Assembly (NCBI GenBank): GCA_017556805.1
Contig: JAFYMC010000022.1
Location: 1-64,000, forward strand
Direction of reading: 5' to 3'
DNA: 64,000 nt
DNA from: Lachnospiraceae bacterium
Lineage (GTDB): Bacteria; Bacillota; Clostridia; Lachnospirales; Lachnospiraceae
Under the pieces are notes generated by a model. It made no database searches, was not told where the DNA came from, and worked only from the letters and a program-made list of their open reading frames with translations. Position numbers and translations under genes: made by a program. Positions 32,843 to 41,562 of this stretch are shown piece after piece. Within the stretch, counting starts at the first letter, position 1, and every line of letters begins with the position of its first letter.

Positions 32843-33868
32843 TTATAACAACGCCTCCAGCTGCTCCACCGATTCCTCTGTTGTTGCCCAACTGGTAGCG
32901 AACCGTACTACGGAATGTGTCTCGTCCAGTGCTTCCCAAAAGCTGATTTTGACCTGCTCCTGAAGCTTACGCATCTGCTCGTTTTCCAGTACCACAAAAA
33001 TCTGATTCGTCGGATTTTCCATGTACAGCTTGTACCCCTTTTTCTTTAAAATGCCACGTAACCGCTCCGCCAGCATAATGGCATTTTTGCTGATTTCCGT
33101 ATACATGTTGTCCGTAAACAGCGTATCAAACTGCACTCCCAGCAAACGTCCCTTTGCAAGCAACGCACCGTGTTGCTTAATCAGCGTCATAAACTGCTTC
33201 GGCATATTGCCCTTCGTAAACACCACTGCCTCGCCGCACAACGCTCCCACCTTGGTACCGCCGATATAAAACACATCACAAAGGCGAGCAATATCCGGCA
33301 AAGTCACATCGGTTCCCGGACTCACCAGACCGTAGCCCAGACGCGCTCCGTCCAGATAAAGCGGAAGGTTATACTCCTTACAAACCTCGGAAAGTTCGGT
33401 CAGCTCCGTCTTCGTATACAAGGTACCGTACTCCGTCGGATGGGATATATACACCATTCCCGGAAATACCATATGGTCTCTGCTATCGTCTCCGTAAAAC
33501 TTTACCAGATAATCCTTCACCGTCTTTGCGGAAAGCTTGCCGTCCTTTTGCGGCAATGCCAACACCTTATGCCCGGTAAACTCAATGGCTCCCGCCTCAT
33601 GCAGGCTCACGTGTCCCGTATCCGCCGCAATCACGCCCTCGTACGACTGCAACATAGAATCAATGACCGTCTGATTGGTCTGGGTCCCTCCTACCAAAAA
33701 GCGAATCTGTGCCTGCGGGCACTCACATGCCTTCTTTATCTTCCCGATTGCAGCCGCACAGTACGGGTCCTCCCCATAGCCGGAGGCCTGCTCCAAATTG
33801 GTTTCCAGTAATCTTTGCAAAATCCGCGGATGTGCTCCCTCGGAATAATCGTTTTCAAATGCTAACAT
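32843..33868 (-). CDS. Low-specificity L-threonine aldolase / beta-eliminating lyase
   Basis: 341 residues of the PLP-dependent fold type I aldolase group. MLAFENDYSEGAHPRIL at the start, LDGARLGYGL (Asp for PLP nitrogen, Arg) and FYIGGTKVGAL (Lys that binds PLP) are hallmarks. It splits L-threonine into glycine and acetaldehyde; other beta-hydroxy amino acids are possible. It stands alone, with its own promoter at 33901-33929 and its own terminator. Confidence 0.92.
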   Translation of the reverse strand: MLAFENDYSEGAHPRILQRLLETNLEQASGYGEDPYCAAAIGKIKKACECPQAQIRFLVGGTQTNQTVIDSMLQSYEGVIAADTGHVSLHEAGAIEFTGHKVLALPQKDGKLSAKTVKDYLVKFYGDDSRDHMVFPGMVYISHPTEYGTLYTKTELTELSEVCKEYNLPLYLDGARLGYGLVSPGTDVTLPDIARLCDVFYIGGTKVGALCGEAVVFTKGNMPKQFMTLIKQHGALLAKGRLLGVQFDTLFTDNMYTEISKNAIMLAERLRGILKKKGYKLYMENPTNQIFVVLENEQMRKLQEQVKISFWEALDETHSVVRFATSWATTEESVEQLEALL

Positions 33869-33900
33869 ACTCTATTCTCCGTTTCTGTCGTATTTCTTCC

Positions 33901-33929
33901 ATCATACCATGCCTTGTCCTTCTTTTCAA
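33901..33929 (-). promoter_or_regulatory. Sigma-A promoter of the threonine aldolase gene
   Basis: TTGAAA (33929-33924), 17-bp spacer, TATGAT (33906-33901) on the minus strand. Confidence 0.75.
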
Positions 33930-34064
33930 GACATACAACATTTTTCCATGTATGCACAACATCCTTCCATTGTTCTTTTCTATTAACTATGCTTAACTTA
34001 ATATAGAATCAAAGCAACTTATCTTTATTTCACTAAAACAACATTTACAATAGGAGGTATGATT

Positions 34065-35237
34065 ATGGCAAATTTCCCGACAACCACTCTCGGATGTCTT
34101 CCGGCGCTTGGCTGGAATTCCTGGAACACGTTCACCTGGGATATTAACGAATCTTTGATTAAGGATGTCGCTGACCTGTTTGTATCCGACGGATATAAGG
34201 ATGCCGGCTACGAATACATCGTAATCGATGACTGCTGGAGCTTGAAGGAACGCGATGAAAACGGCCGTCTGGTTCCGGACCCTAATAAGTTTCCGAACGG
34301 TATGAAGGCTGTAGCGGATTATATCCATGCTAAGGGCTTAAAGTTCGGTATGTACTCCTGTGCCGGTACGCACACCTGCGGCGGACATCCGGGCAGCTTT
34401 GAGCACGAATTTGAGGACGCAAAGCAGTTTGCGGAATGGGGCGTGGATTATTTAAAGTACGACTACTGCTTCAAGCCGCGCAACGTTTCCGGCGAGCTTT
34501 TGTACAAGCGTATGAGCCTTGCCTTAAAGAATTGCGGCCGGGACATTTTATTCTCCGCCTGCAACTGGGGTGAAGACAACGTCTACGACTGGATTCGTGA
34601 ATCCGGTGCCCACTCCTACCGTTCCACCGGCGACATTCAGGACAACTGGGAATCCATCAAGCGTCTGGCTCTTTCCCAGATGGATAAAAAGGCCTTTACC
34701 GGCTCCTTCTGCCACAACGACATGGATATGCTCGTAGTCGGCATGTACGGCGGCAGCAACAACGACTGGATCGGTCACGGCCTCGGCGGTTGCACCGACA
34801 TCCAGTACAAGACCCATTTCGCGCTTTGGGCCATGATGGGCTCTCCGCTTATGATCGGTTGTGACATCAGAAAAGCAACTCCTTTCACCAAGGAATTGCT
34901 TCAGAATAAAAATCTTCTTGCCATTAATCAGGACCCGGAATCCCGCGGTGCATACCGCATTGCGGTGGAGCCGAACTGGTTCGGTAAGGACGACGCTTTC
35001 GTCCTTGTAAAGACCTTGGCAGACGGCGACCTTGCCATCGGCTTATTTAACTTTACGGACAATACCCGGGAAATCACCTTACAATTCTGGGATATCGGCC
35101 TCCCGTATCAGTCGGGCTACGGTCTTTCCCTGTATGACTGCTTCACCAACGAGAATCTGGGTGTAGTCCGTGAACGCTTTGCAAAGCATGTGGATGCTCA
35201 CGACTGCGTTGTAGTACGTGCAAAATTAACGCGCTAA
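34065..35237 (+). CDS. GH27 alpha-galactosidase
   Basis: 390 residues from ATG 34065; AGGAGG lies 7 nt before it and only 1 nt before the other ATG at 34059. GH27 marks are LGWNSWNTF at the start, DDCWSLKERDENGRL, the nucleophile Asp in YLKYDYC, and the acid/base region HNDMDMLVVG. A small C-terminal beta domain follows. It removes terminal alpha-galactose from raffinose-type sugars or galactomannan. No signal peptide, so substrates must be imported. The convergent AraC gene overlaps its end by 4 bp and may regulate it. Codon use is more G/C-rich than in the neighbours, compatible with high expression. Confidence 0.95.
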   Translation: MANFPTTTLGCLPALGWNSWNTFTWDINESLIKDVADLFVSDGYKDAGYEYIVIDDCWSLKERDENGRLVPDPNKFPNGMKAVADYIHAKGLKFGMYSCAGTHTCGGHPGSFEHEFEDAKQFAEWGVDYLKYDYCFKPRNVSGELLYKRMSLALKNCGRDILFSACNWGEDNVYDWIRESGAHSYRSTGDIQDNWESIKRLALSQMDKKAFTGSFCHNDMDMLVVGMYGGSNNDWIGHGLGGCTDIQYKTHFALWAMMGSPLMIGCDIRKATPFTKELLQNKNLLAINQDPESRGAYRIAVEPNWFGKDDAFVLVKTLADGDLAIGLFNFTDNTREITLQFWDIGLPYQSGYGLSLYDCFTNENLGVVRERFAKHVDAHDCVVVRAKLTR

Positions 35238-36007
35238 GCCCTCTCGGTGCGTTTCTTACGATAATCACTCGGTGCGGTGCCCTTTCTTTTCCGAAACAAT
35301 TTGGAAAAGTAAAGGGCATCTTTATACCCTACGGAACAGGCCACCGCCTGTACGGAAAGCTCCGTCGTCAACAGCAGTTCACAGGCCCTCTCCATCCGTA
35401 CCTCCGTCAGATACTCCTGAGGCGACACCTCCGCATGCTCCATAAACAGCCGGTACAAATAGGAGCGTTCCACATTTAAACTCCCCGCCAGCATGCTTAC
35501 ATTCAGCTCCTGCTTCCAATAACTGTTCTGAATCACTTCCATTGCATCTTCAAAATAGGTCCGCTTTTCTCCCGGCTCCTTTGTCTCCTTCAAAAAATAC
35601 GTCAAAAGCAAATATACCTTTGCCGCATACCGTTCTTTGGCAAAATCGCCATGAAGTCCATCTTCATAAATGCAAAACAACGCTTCCGTCCCTTGCATTC
35701 CCCGTACCACCGGACATTTTTTAGAAAAGCCGGTACGCGCAACCAATGCTTTTGCATCTGCCCCTTTAAAGTCCACCCAGCGATATGCCCACGGGTCCGA
35801 CTCCTCCGGGTAATACAAAATCTCCTCCTCCGGAAATACAAGAAAGGTATCTCCCGCAGAAAGGGCATAGGTCTGCCCACGGAATACCACATAACCTTTT
35901 CCGGAAACAATATAATGCAAGGAGTAAATCTCTCTTGTTCCCGGCCCCCAGCGATGCTGATTCGGTTCCTTGTAATTGTTATCCGTGCAAACCAGTTGTA
36001 AGCGCAT
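35234..36007 (-). CDS. AraC-family transcriptional regulator
   Basis: 257 residues. The N-terminal cupin (SGKGYVVFRGQTYALSAGDTFLVFPEE, about 35-60) would bind a sugar-type ligand. The C-terminal double helix-turn-helix (MLAGSLNVERSYLYRLFMEH and VQAVACSVGYKDALYFSKLFRKRKGTAPSDYRK) binds DNA. It overlaps the alpha-galactosidase gene tail to tail by 4 bp, and control of that gene is plausible. Confidence 0.92.
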   Translation of the reverse strand: MRLQLVCTDNNYKEPNQHRWGPGTREIYSLHYIVSGKGYVVFRGQTYALSAGDTFLVFPEEEILYYPEESDPWAYRWVDFKGADAKALVARTGFSKKCPVVRGMQGTEALFCIYEDGLHGDFAKERYAAKVYLLLTYFLKETKEPGEKRTYFEDAMEVIQNSYWKQELNVSMLAGSLNVERSYLYRLFMEHAEVSPQEYLTEVRMERACELLLTTELSVQAVACSVGYKDALYFSKLFRKRKGTAPSDYRKKRTERA

Positions 36008-36075
36008 ACTCTGTCTTCCTTCCTTATCCGAATATCTTCTGGCTTCCTCTCAATTTCTACCGTCACATTACGTTC

Positions 36076-36567
36076 TTACTCCAAATAGGCATTTAACATC
36101 TCCCGATACACATACCGGTGCATCGTCCTCTCTGCCACCATGCGGTCCACCTTCTCAAGGGACATCCACTCTGCCGCTGCCACTTCGCATTCCTGCAAGT
36201 TTAACTCCTCTGCCGGAATCTCCTTTTGAAGCACATATACATAGCAATACGCGCTGGGTCTTCTCACCATCAGACAGTACTGCAACTCCTCAGCAGATAC
36301 GTTCATTCCAAGTTCCTCTGCAAGCTCCCGTACTGCCGTGGTAAGCGGGTCCTCTCCCGCCTGTACAGAACCTCCTGTGGTGGCCCACTCTCCCGGGCAG
36401 TTGTCCACCGTATCACTGCGTTTTTGCATCAGAAGCTCGCCCCTGCTGTTTTGAATCCAAATATGTACTACTTTATGAAAGCACCCTTCCGGAACCGCAG
36501 TCCCCCGAAGATGCTTTTCCCCTGTCTTTTGCCCCGCTCCATCATACAAATCCCAATATTCCGCCAT
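36076..36567 (-). CDS. Nudix hydrolase (YfcD/Idi-like)
   Basis: 163 residues from ATG 36567, which has AAAGGA 7 nt upstream; the ATG at 36573 is too close. The Nudix box GGSVQAGEDPLTTAVRELAEELG is complete. The opening EYWDLYDGAGQKTG and HKVVHIWIQNSRGELLMQKRS resemble the group that includes YfcD and isopentenyl-diphosphate isomerase. The substrate is unknown. Confidence 0.9.
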   Translation of the reverse strand: MAEYWDLYDGAGQKTGEKHLRGTAVPEGCFHKVVHIWIQNSRGELLMQKRSDTVDNCPGEWATTGGSVQAGEDPLTTAVRELAEELGMNVSAEELQYCLMVRRPSAYCYVYVLQKEIPAEELNLQECEVAAAEWMSLEKVDRMVAERTMHRYVYREMLNAYLE

Positions 36568-36587
36568 CTTCATTTCCTTTCATATAC

Positions 36588-36627
36588 CACATAAGGCTGT
36601 CTACCAATCACTCAGTAAGACAGCCTA
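36588..36627 (-). terminator. Probable terminator after thrS
   Basis: AGGCTGTCT and AGACAGCCT form a 9-bp perfect stem with a 15-nt loop on the minus strand. The following sequence (TATGTGG) lacks a T run, so its strength is uncertain. Confidence 0.55.
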
Positions 36628-36644
36628 TGCATTATTTTCTCGTA

Positions 36645-38609
36645 TTACTTATTCTCTTCCTTTACCTCAATCTTGCGGATTTCCTTGGTACGGATTTCCT
36701 CACAGATTGCGGAAATAAACTCCGCAAGCGGCTTCTGTCCCTCATCACCGAGATAACGGCTTCTTACGGAAACAACGCCCTCTTCCTCTTCCTTCTGACC
36801 TACAACAAGCATGTACGGAACGCGGTCAAGTCTGGTTTCACGAATCTTGTAACCGATTTTCTCCGCTCTGTCATCCATTTCTGCGGAAATACCGTTCTTA
36901 CGCAGCTCCTTTAATACCTTCTCCGCATAGTCGTTGTACTTCTCGGAAATCGGAAGCACACGTACCTGCTCCGGACACAGCCAGGTCGGGAATAAGCCTG
37001 CGTACTTCTCGATGAGCCATGCAAGGGTTCTCTCGTAGCAACCCATACTGGTTCTGTGGATGATATACGGGCGAACCTTGTCACCGTTCTGGTCGATATA
37101 GTACATATCAAACTGCTCAGCCAGGAGAGCATCCCACTGAATGGTAATCATGGTGTCTTCCTTACCGTATACGTTCTTTGCCTGAATATCAATCTTCGGG
37201 CCGTAGAAGGCAGCTTCACCGATACCTTCGATAAACTCGATGCCGAGCTCGTTCAATACGTCACGGATGTGCTGCTCGGTCTCATTCCAAACCTCAGCAG
37301 AACCTACATACTTCTCCGGATTCTCCGGGTCCCAACGGGACAGACGATAGGTAACATCCTCTTCTACACCGAGGGTCTTTAAGCAGTGCTGTGCAAGAGC
37401 AATACAATTCTTAAACTCTTCTACCATCTGGTCCGGACGTACAATCAAGTGGCCCTCGGAAATGGTAAACTGACGTACTCTTGTCAGACCGTGCATCTCA
37501 CCGGAATCCTCGTTACGGAACAAGGTAGAGGTCTCACCGTAGCGAAGCGGCAGGTCCTTATAGGACTTCTGGCTGTTCTTGTATACATAGTACTGGAACG
37601 GACAGGTCATCGGACGAAGGGCGAATACTTCCTTGTCCTTCTTCTCATCACCCATAACGAACATACCGTCCATGTAGTGATCCCAGTGACCGGAAATCTT
37701 GTACAAATCACTCTTTGCCATCAGCGGAGTCTTGGTACGAATGTAGCCCCACTCATTATCCTCCAAATCCTCAATCCAACGCTGTAATCTCTGAATCATC
37801 TTTGCGCCCTTCGGCATGAGAAGCGGCAAACCCTGACCGATTACGTCAACGGTGGTGAAGAGTTCCATCTCACGACCCAGCTTGTTGTGGTCGCGCTTCT
37901 TAATATCCTCTAAGTGAGCCAGATACTCATCCAAATCCGCGTTCTTCGTAAATGCGGTACCGTAAATACGGGTTAACATCTTATTTTTCTCACTGCCTCT
38001 CCAGTATGCACCGGAGGAAGAAATAAGCTTAATTGCCTTGATACCCTTGGTGCTCATTAAGTGCGGTCCCGCACAAAGGTCTACAAACTCACCCTGGGAA
38101 TAGAAAGAAATCTCCGCATCCTCCGGAAGGTCCTGAATCAGCTCAACCTTGTACGGCTCACCCTTCGCTTCCATAAACTTAATTGCTTCCGCACGCGGTA
38201 AAGTATAACGGGTCAGCTCCGCACCTTCCTTAATAATCTTCTTCATCTCAGCCTCTAACGCATCCAGAGCCTCACGATCAAACGGCGGGCAGTCAAAGTC
38301 ATAATAAAAACCGGTATCAATGGACGGTCCGATGGCACACTTCGCATCCGGATACAATCTCTTCACCGCCTCTGCAAGTACGTGGGACGCGGTATGACGA
38401 TAGGCAGCCTTACCTGCATCATCGTTAAAAGTCAAAATACTTAACTCGGAATCCTCTTCCACAACGGTACGAAGGTCCACAACCTTCCCGTTTAACTCAG
38501 CTGCACAAGCCATTCTTGCAAGACCCTCGCTGATATCCTTGGCAATGTCAATAATAGACATTGCAGATGCATACTCCTTCACGGAGCCGTCTTTCAGTGT
38601 AATTTTCAT
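36645..38609 (-). CDS. thrS: Threonyl-tRNA synthetase
   Basis: 654 residues. The order is TGS domain (1-60), editing domain with HTASHVLAEAVKRLYPDAKCAIGP, the class II core (RPMTCPFQYYVYKNSQKSYKDLPLRYGE, motif 2 region TRVRQFTISEGHLI), motif 3 IHRTSMGCYERTLAWLIE, and the anticodon-binding domain (PTWLCPEQVRVLPISEKY). It charges tRNA-Thr and edits Ser-tRNA. AAAGGAG lies upstream of the ATG. The leader holds a Thr T-box and, between that and the gene, a 128-bp inverted-repeat element. Confidence 0.98.
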   Translation of the reverse strand: MKITLKDGSVKEYASAMSIIDIAKDISEGLARMACAAELNGKVVDLRTVVEEDSELSILTFNDDAGKAAYRHTASHVLAEAVKRLYPDAKCAIGPSIDTGFYYDFDCPPFDREALDALEAEMKKIIKEGAELTRYTLPRAEAIKFMEAKGEPYKVELIQDLPEDAEISFYSQGEFVDLCAGPHLMSTKGIKAIKLISSSGAYWRGSEKNKMLTRIYGTAFTKNADLDEYLAHLEDIKKRDHNKLGREMELFTTVDVIGQGLPLLMPKGAKMIQRLQRWIEDLEDNEWGYIRTKTPLMAKSDLYKISGHWDHYMDGMFVMGDEKKDKEVFALRPMTCPFQYYVYKNSQKSYKDLPLRYGETSTLFRNEDSGEMHGLTRVRQFTISEGHLIVRPDQMVEEFKNCIALAQHCLKTLGVEEDVTYRLSRWDPENPEKYVGSAEVWNETEQHIRDVLNELGIEFIEGIGEAAFYGPKIDIQAKNVYGKEDTMITIQWDALLAEQFDMYYIDQNGDKVRPYIIHRTSMGCYERTLAWLIEKYAGLFPTWLCPEQVRVLPISEKYNDYAEKVLKELRKNGISAEMDDRAEKIGYKIRETRLDRVPYMLVVGQKEEEEGVVSVRSRYLGDEGQKPLAEFISAICEEIRTKEIRKIEVKEENK

Positions 38610-38642
38610 AACTCTTTTTCTCCTTTCTCTTTTTCATATCTC

Positions 38643-38770
38643 CGTGTTGGCAGTGCTACGCACCCCCACAACCTCGCGACAATGTCGCTCGGTCGTGGGC
38701 GCGTTCGCATGATCATAGATTTTCGGAAGCAAGCTTCCAAAATCTCTTCTATGCTCACTTTGCCAACACG
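38643..38770 (-). repeat. 128-bp inverted-repeat-flanked element, copy 2 (thrS leader)
   Basis: Perfect 10-bp inverted ends CGTGTTGGCA/TGCCAACACG. Internal hairpins match those of the pheS copy at 13980-14107, including CGGTCGTGGGCGCGTTCGCAT and TTTTCGGAAGC...GCTTCCAAAA. Both copies are 128 bp long and sit in the same orientation between T-box terminator and gene. Its right end touches the last bases of the terminator T tract. Confidence 0.85.
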
Positions 38771-39001
38771 AAAGAAAGTCCCTCTGCTACCAACGGTAAC
38801 AAAGGGACGATGTCTCGCGGTTCCACCCTTCTTGAAAAGGAATCTCCTTTTCCGGCTTCATTTCAGATGATAACGGAATCACCGTGGCGTATTAGGCCCG
38901 CTCCGAGGTGGTCTTCTTTTGCTTCCTGCCGGGCCGCTCTCAGCAAACGCAACCCTCTCTGTGACATTTCACAACGTACTGTCCTCATCAACGCTTTCAC
39001 T
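38771..39001 (-). promoter_or_regulatory. T-box riboswitch, tRNA-Thr specific, upstream of thrS
   Basis: On the minus strand: AGAGAGGGTTGCGTTTGCTGAGAG (stem I), specifier region GAAGACCACCTCGGAGC giving ACC (Thr), T-box core GGGTGGAACCGCG, and a terminator with GTCCCTTTGTTACC...GGTAGCAGAGGGAC followed by TTTCTTT. Low tRNA-Thr charging would let transcription continue. Confidence 0.95.
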
Positions 39002-39008
39002 GTGTTTC

Positions 39009-39036
39009 ATTATATCACTTTGCATTAAAAAGTCAA
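39009..39036 (-). promoter_or_regulatory. Sigma-A promoter of the thrS leader
   Basis: TTGACT (39036-39031), 16-bp spacer, TATAAT (39014-39009) on the minus strand, directly upstream of the T-box. Confidence 0.8.
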
Positions 39037-39048
39037 GCAGTTTTCCGG

Positions 39049-40491
39049 CTACTTTACCCTCGATTTATTAACTTCCGCAATGATGGCATCCCATTCTGCC
39101 GAAATCTTTTTTACCTGCTCCTCCGGAGTCGTATTTTCAAAAGGATACTGCCACAATAGCATCGGTCCGAGAATATCCTCCTTCCCTTCAACTGCAGTCC
39201 TCTTCAATTGGGATGCACAATTTCCGGTTACAAAATACTGTATGGTCTCGTCTACTGCCCGTTCATCCATAAACCAGGAATAATACTTTTCCTCCCAGCC
39301 TTCGCCGCCTTCATCTGCCTCAAGCATTTCCGTGTATAAATTGTATGCATAGGCAATGTTTCCCGCCGTCTCCTCATCGTAACAGGACGGGATAATTACA
39401 ATGTTATCGCAAAAATAACTGTGGTAGCCCTCCGTACCGTCCGGTTTTGGTGGCATTACAAAACCTATATCATCTTCCATGCAATCACCATAATTATTCC
39501 CCGGACTGCATCTATAGACTTCACTAAATTGCATTGCGGCATTTCCTTCCCGAAATGCAGGTATGAAATAATCCCATTCAGAACCCTCCGGTTGCGGCAT
39601 CTCATAGCCCTTTTGATACAAGTCTACCGCAAAATTCAATGCCTCTGTCACTTCCTCAGACTGCAAATTATTATAAAGTATTCCCTCTTCGTCTTTTCTC
39701 ACAAACTCCGAACCGGCGGATGCCACTAAAGTCTGAAGTGTTGTCGCCCCCCGGCTGACCGTGGCATACACATCCGTTTGTCCGTCTCCGTCCGTATCTC
39801 TGGTAAGGATTTCGCAAAGCTCCGCAAATTTGGACCAGGTCCATTCTCCCGCTGCCTGCAAATCATAGGGAAGATTCGGGTCAAGTCCCGCCTCTTCAAA
39901 CAGACGCTTATTAAAAATCACACCGCCTACAGGCTCCGACGCACCGGCCTTCATTCCGTAAACACTGTCCCCTACCGTCATAAACTCCCGTACACTATCA
40001 TTCCATTTCTCTTCGGAAAAGTCCAGTTCATCCAGTGTCGCCAAATCATAATAAAGTCCCTTTTTCATCGGCTCTGCTACAAACCGATAGTCCAGCTCAA
40101 CTATCTGTGCAATAGGCGTACCTTCTTCTACCGACTCTATATACGCTTCCACCATGTCTCCCCAGCCGGCCACCTCCTTTTTCTTAATATGAAAATTATA
40201 CTTTTCCATTATTTTTTCATGGTACACTTCCACTGAACTCTTGAATCCGATGTCCGCCGACTTTTCTGGTACAAAATGGTATCCGATCACAATCTCCATT
40301 CCGCCCAAATTCCGATACGGAATCTCTGTGGGAGTCGGCGGTGCCGGTGTTGAAGTGGCACATTGAGTCTCTTGTACCGGTATCGGTGTAGGCGTAGTCT
40401 CCGGCTCCGGATTTTTTTCCGTACATCCGGAAAGAGCTACACACAATATCGCCGCCAGTGACAGTTTTCCGAATTTTTTTCTCTTATGCAT
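39049..40491 (-). CDS. Extracellular solute-binding lipoprotein (family 1), orphan
   Basis: 480 residues. A lipoprotein signal ends at VALSGC, followed by a Pro/Thr linker (PEPETTPTPIPVQET). The rest has the family 1 solute-binding fold: GGVIFNKRLFEEAGLDP, GEWTWSKFAELCEILTRDTDGDGQTD (also a calcium-like DxDxDG loop) and FREGNAAMQF. Such proteins feed sugars to ABC importers, but no permease or ATPase gene is next to it. It may serve a shared importer or act in sensing. A good ribosome-binding site (GGGAGG) precedes the ATG. Confidence 0.88.
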   Translation of the reverse strand: MHKRKKFGKLSLAAILCVALSGCTEKNPEPETTPTPIPVQETQCATSTPAPPTPTEIPYRNLGGMEIVIGYHFVPEKSADIGFKSSVEVYHEKIMEKYNFHIKKKEVAGWGDMVEAYIESVEEGTPIAQIVELDYRFVAEPMKKGLYYDLATLDELDFSEEKWNDSVREFMTVGDSVYGMKAGASEPVGGVIFNKRLFEEAGLDPNLPYDLQAAGEWTWSKFAELCEILTRDTDGDGQTDVYATVSRGATTLQTLVASAGSEFVRKDEEGILYNNLQSEEVTEALNFAVDLYQKGYEMPQPEGSEWDYFIPAFREGNAAMQFSEVYRCSPGNNYGDCMEDDIGFVMPPKPDGTEGYHSYFCDNIVIIPSCYDEETAGNIAYAYNLYTEMLEADEGGEGWEEKYYSWFMDERAVDETIQYFVTGNCASQLKRTAVEGKEDILGPMLLWQYPFENTTPEEQVKKISAEWDAIIAEVNKSRVK

Positions 40492-40544
40492 CTTACGACC
40501 TCCCTCCGAACAAAGCGTCTTCTCCTGCTTTCGTTTTCCTCTTC

Positions 40545-41501
40545 CTACATACTTCCGTCTCCCGGCGTATATCCCAACGAATATCCACCGTCTTTTTTCA
40601 GATAGGCTATCCTTGCGTACTTCGAGTTGTAAAACTCCACATACTCTTCTTCGTTTTCTACCGCCTCTATCAGCGCCTTCGTGAATTCAAGCTCCGTCCA
40701 TATCGTTTTCGGATATATCTTCTTTAACAGTCCGCAATAGAGACCGATATCCGCCGAGCCCCCTTCCACTTCTATGTACACGCTATGCAGCTGCTCCGTT
40801 GCCGTATCAAACTCTACTCGTATGGAAAGCTCGCTGCCATTTCCGTAATCCCGATAGGTAGCAAACCGGTAGCGTACATTCTCCCCGGACACAGAGCACA
40901 GATTACTGTAAACGGAACTGTCCTCTACCATCTCATATTCCTCCGTCCATTGCTCCGTTAACCACTGTTCAAACTCCGGAAGTCGCAACTCAAAATGCTT
41001 TTCATCGCAAGGATACCCCATCTCTTTGATATCCTCCGGATTGTAATAACGCACATCGGAATCTTTATCCAGAATACGCTCTGCCGGCTCGATTCCGGGC
41101 ATGACGGCATTTCTCGTCATCCGGTCCCCATAAAACTTCAGTTCTTCCTCTGAAAACTCTATTCCTTCAAGAAACTCTTTGTTTGCCTCCGCCCGTTCGG
41201 CAGAAGCCTGAAATAGTCCTATGATATCCGGCATCATAGGAAGGGCACAGGTCAACGCAACAGACAGTCCGATTCCGCAAACGGCAGCCTTCTTTGCCAC
41301 TCGCTTCGTTCCACCTGTCGCACTGTTTCCCATAGCCTCCGTCCGGGCTTTCGCAGACTCCGGTACAGCCGCTGTCACATTCTGCTCCCTGCCTTCATGG
41401 CCGTATATGGAACTATTACTCTCGTAGCTCTTTACAAACCGATGACAATTTTTACACCATTTTCCCTTTATTTCATGATCACAAACCGAACAAAGTCTCA
41501 T
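40545..41501 (-). CDS. Zinc-ribbon, single-helix membrane protein (paralogue A), unknown function
   Basis: 318 residues. MRLCSVCDHEIKGKWCKNCHRF at the N-terminus is a four-Cys zinc ribbon. A Ser/Ala linker leads to one membrane helix (about 72-90, AAVCGIGLSVALTCALPMM). The rest should lie outside the cell and contains a domain (about 140-318) shared with paralogue B: YYNPEDIKEMGYPCDEKHFELRLPEFEQWL matches YYDPRDIVTLGFACDDAHFDVTVPEFDEWL. The function is not recognised. It follows paralogue B by 61 bp. Confidence 0.8.
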   Translation of the reverse strand: MRLCSVCDHEIKGKWCKNCHRFVKSYESNSSIYGHEGREQNVTAAVPESAKARTEAMGNSATGGTKRVAKKAAVCGIGLSVALTCALPMMPDIIGLFQASAERAEANKEFLEGIEFSEEELKFYGDRMTRNAVMPGIEPAERILDKDSDVRYYNPEDIKEMGYPCDEKHFELRLPEFEQWLTEQWTEEYEMVEDSSVYSNLCSVSGENVRYRFATYRDYGNGSELSIRVEFDTATEQLHSVYIEVEGGSADIGLYCGLLKKIYPKTIWTELEFTKALIEAVENEEEYVEFYNSKYARIAYLKKDGGYSLGYTPGDGSM

Positions 41502-41562
41502 ATACCCTCCAAATTACAGAAGAGGCACCTTCCATGCCTCTTCGTATTGTCTTTCATTCAAT

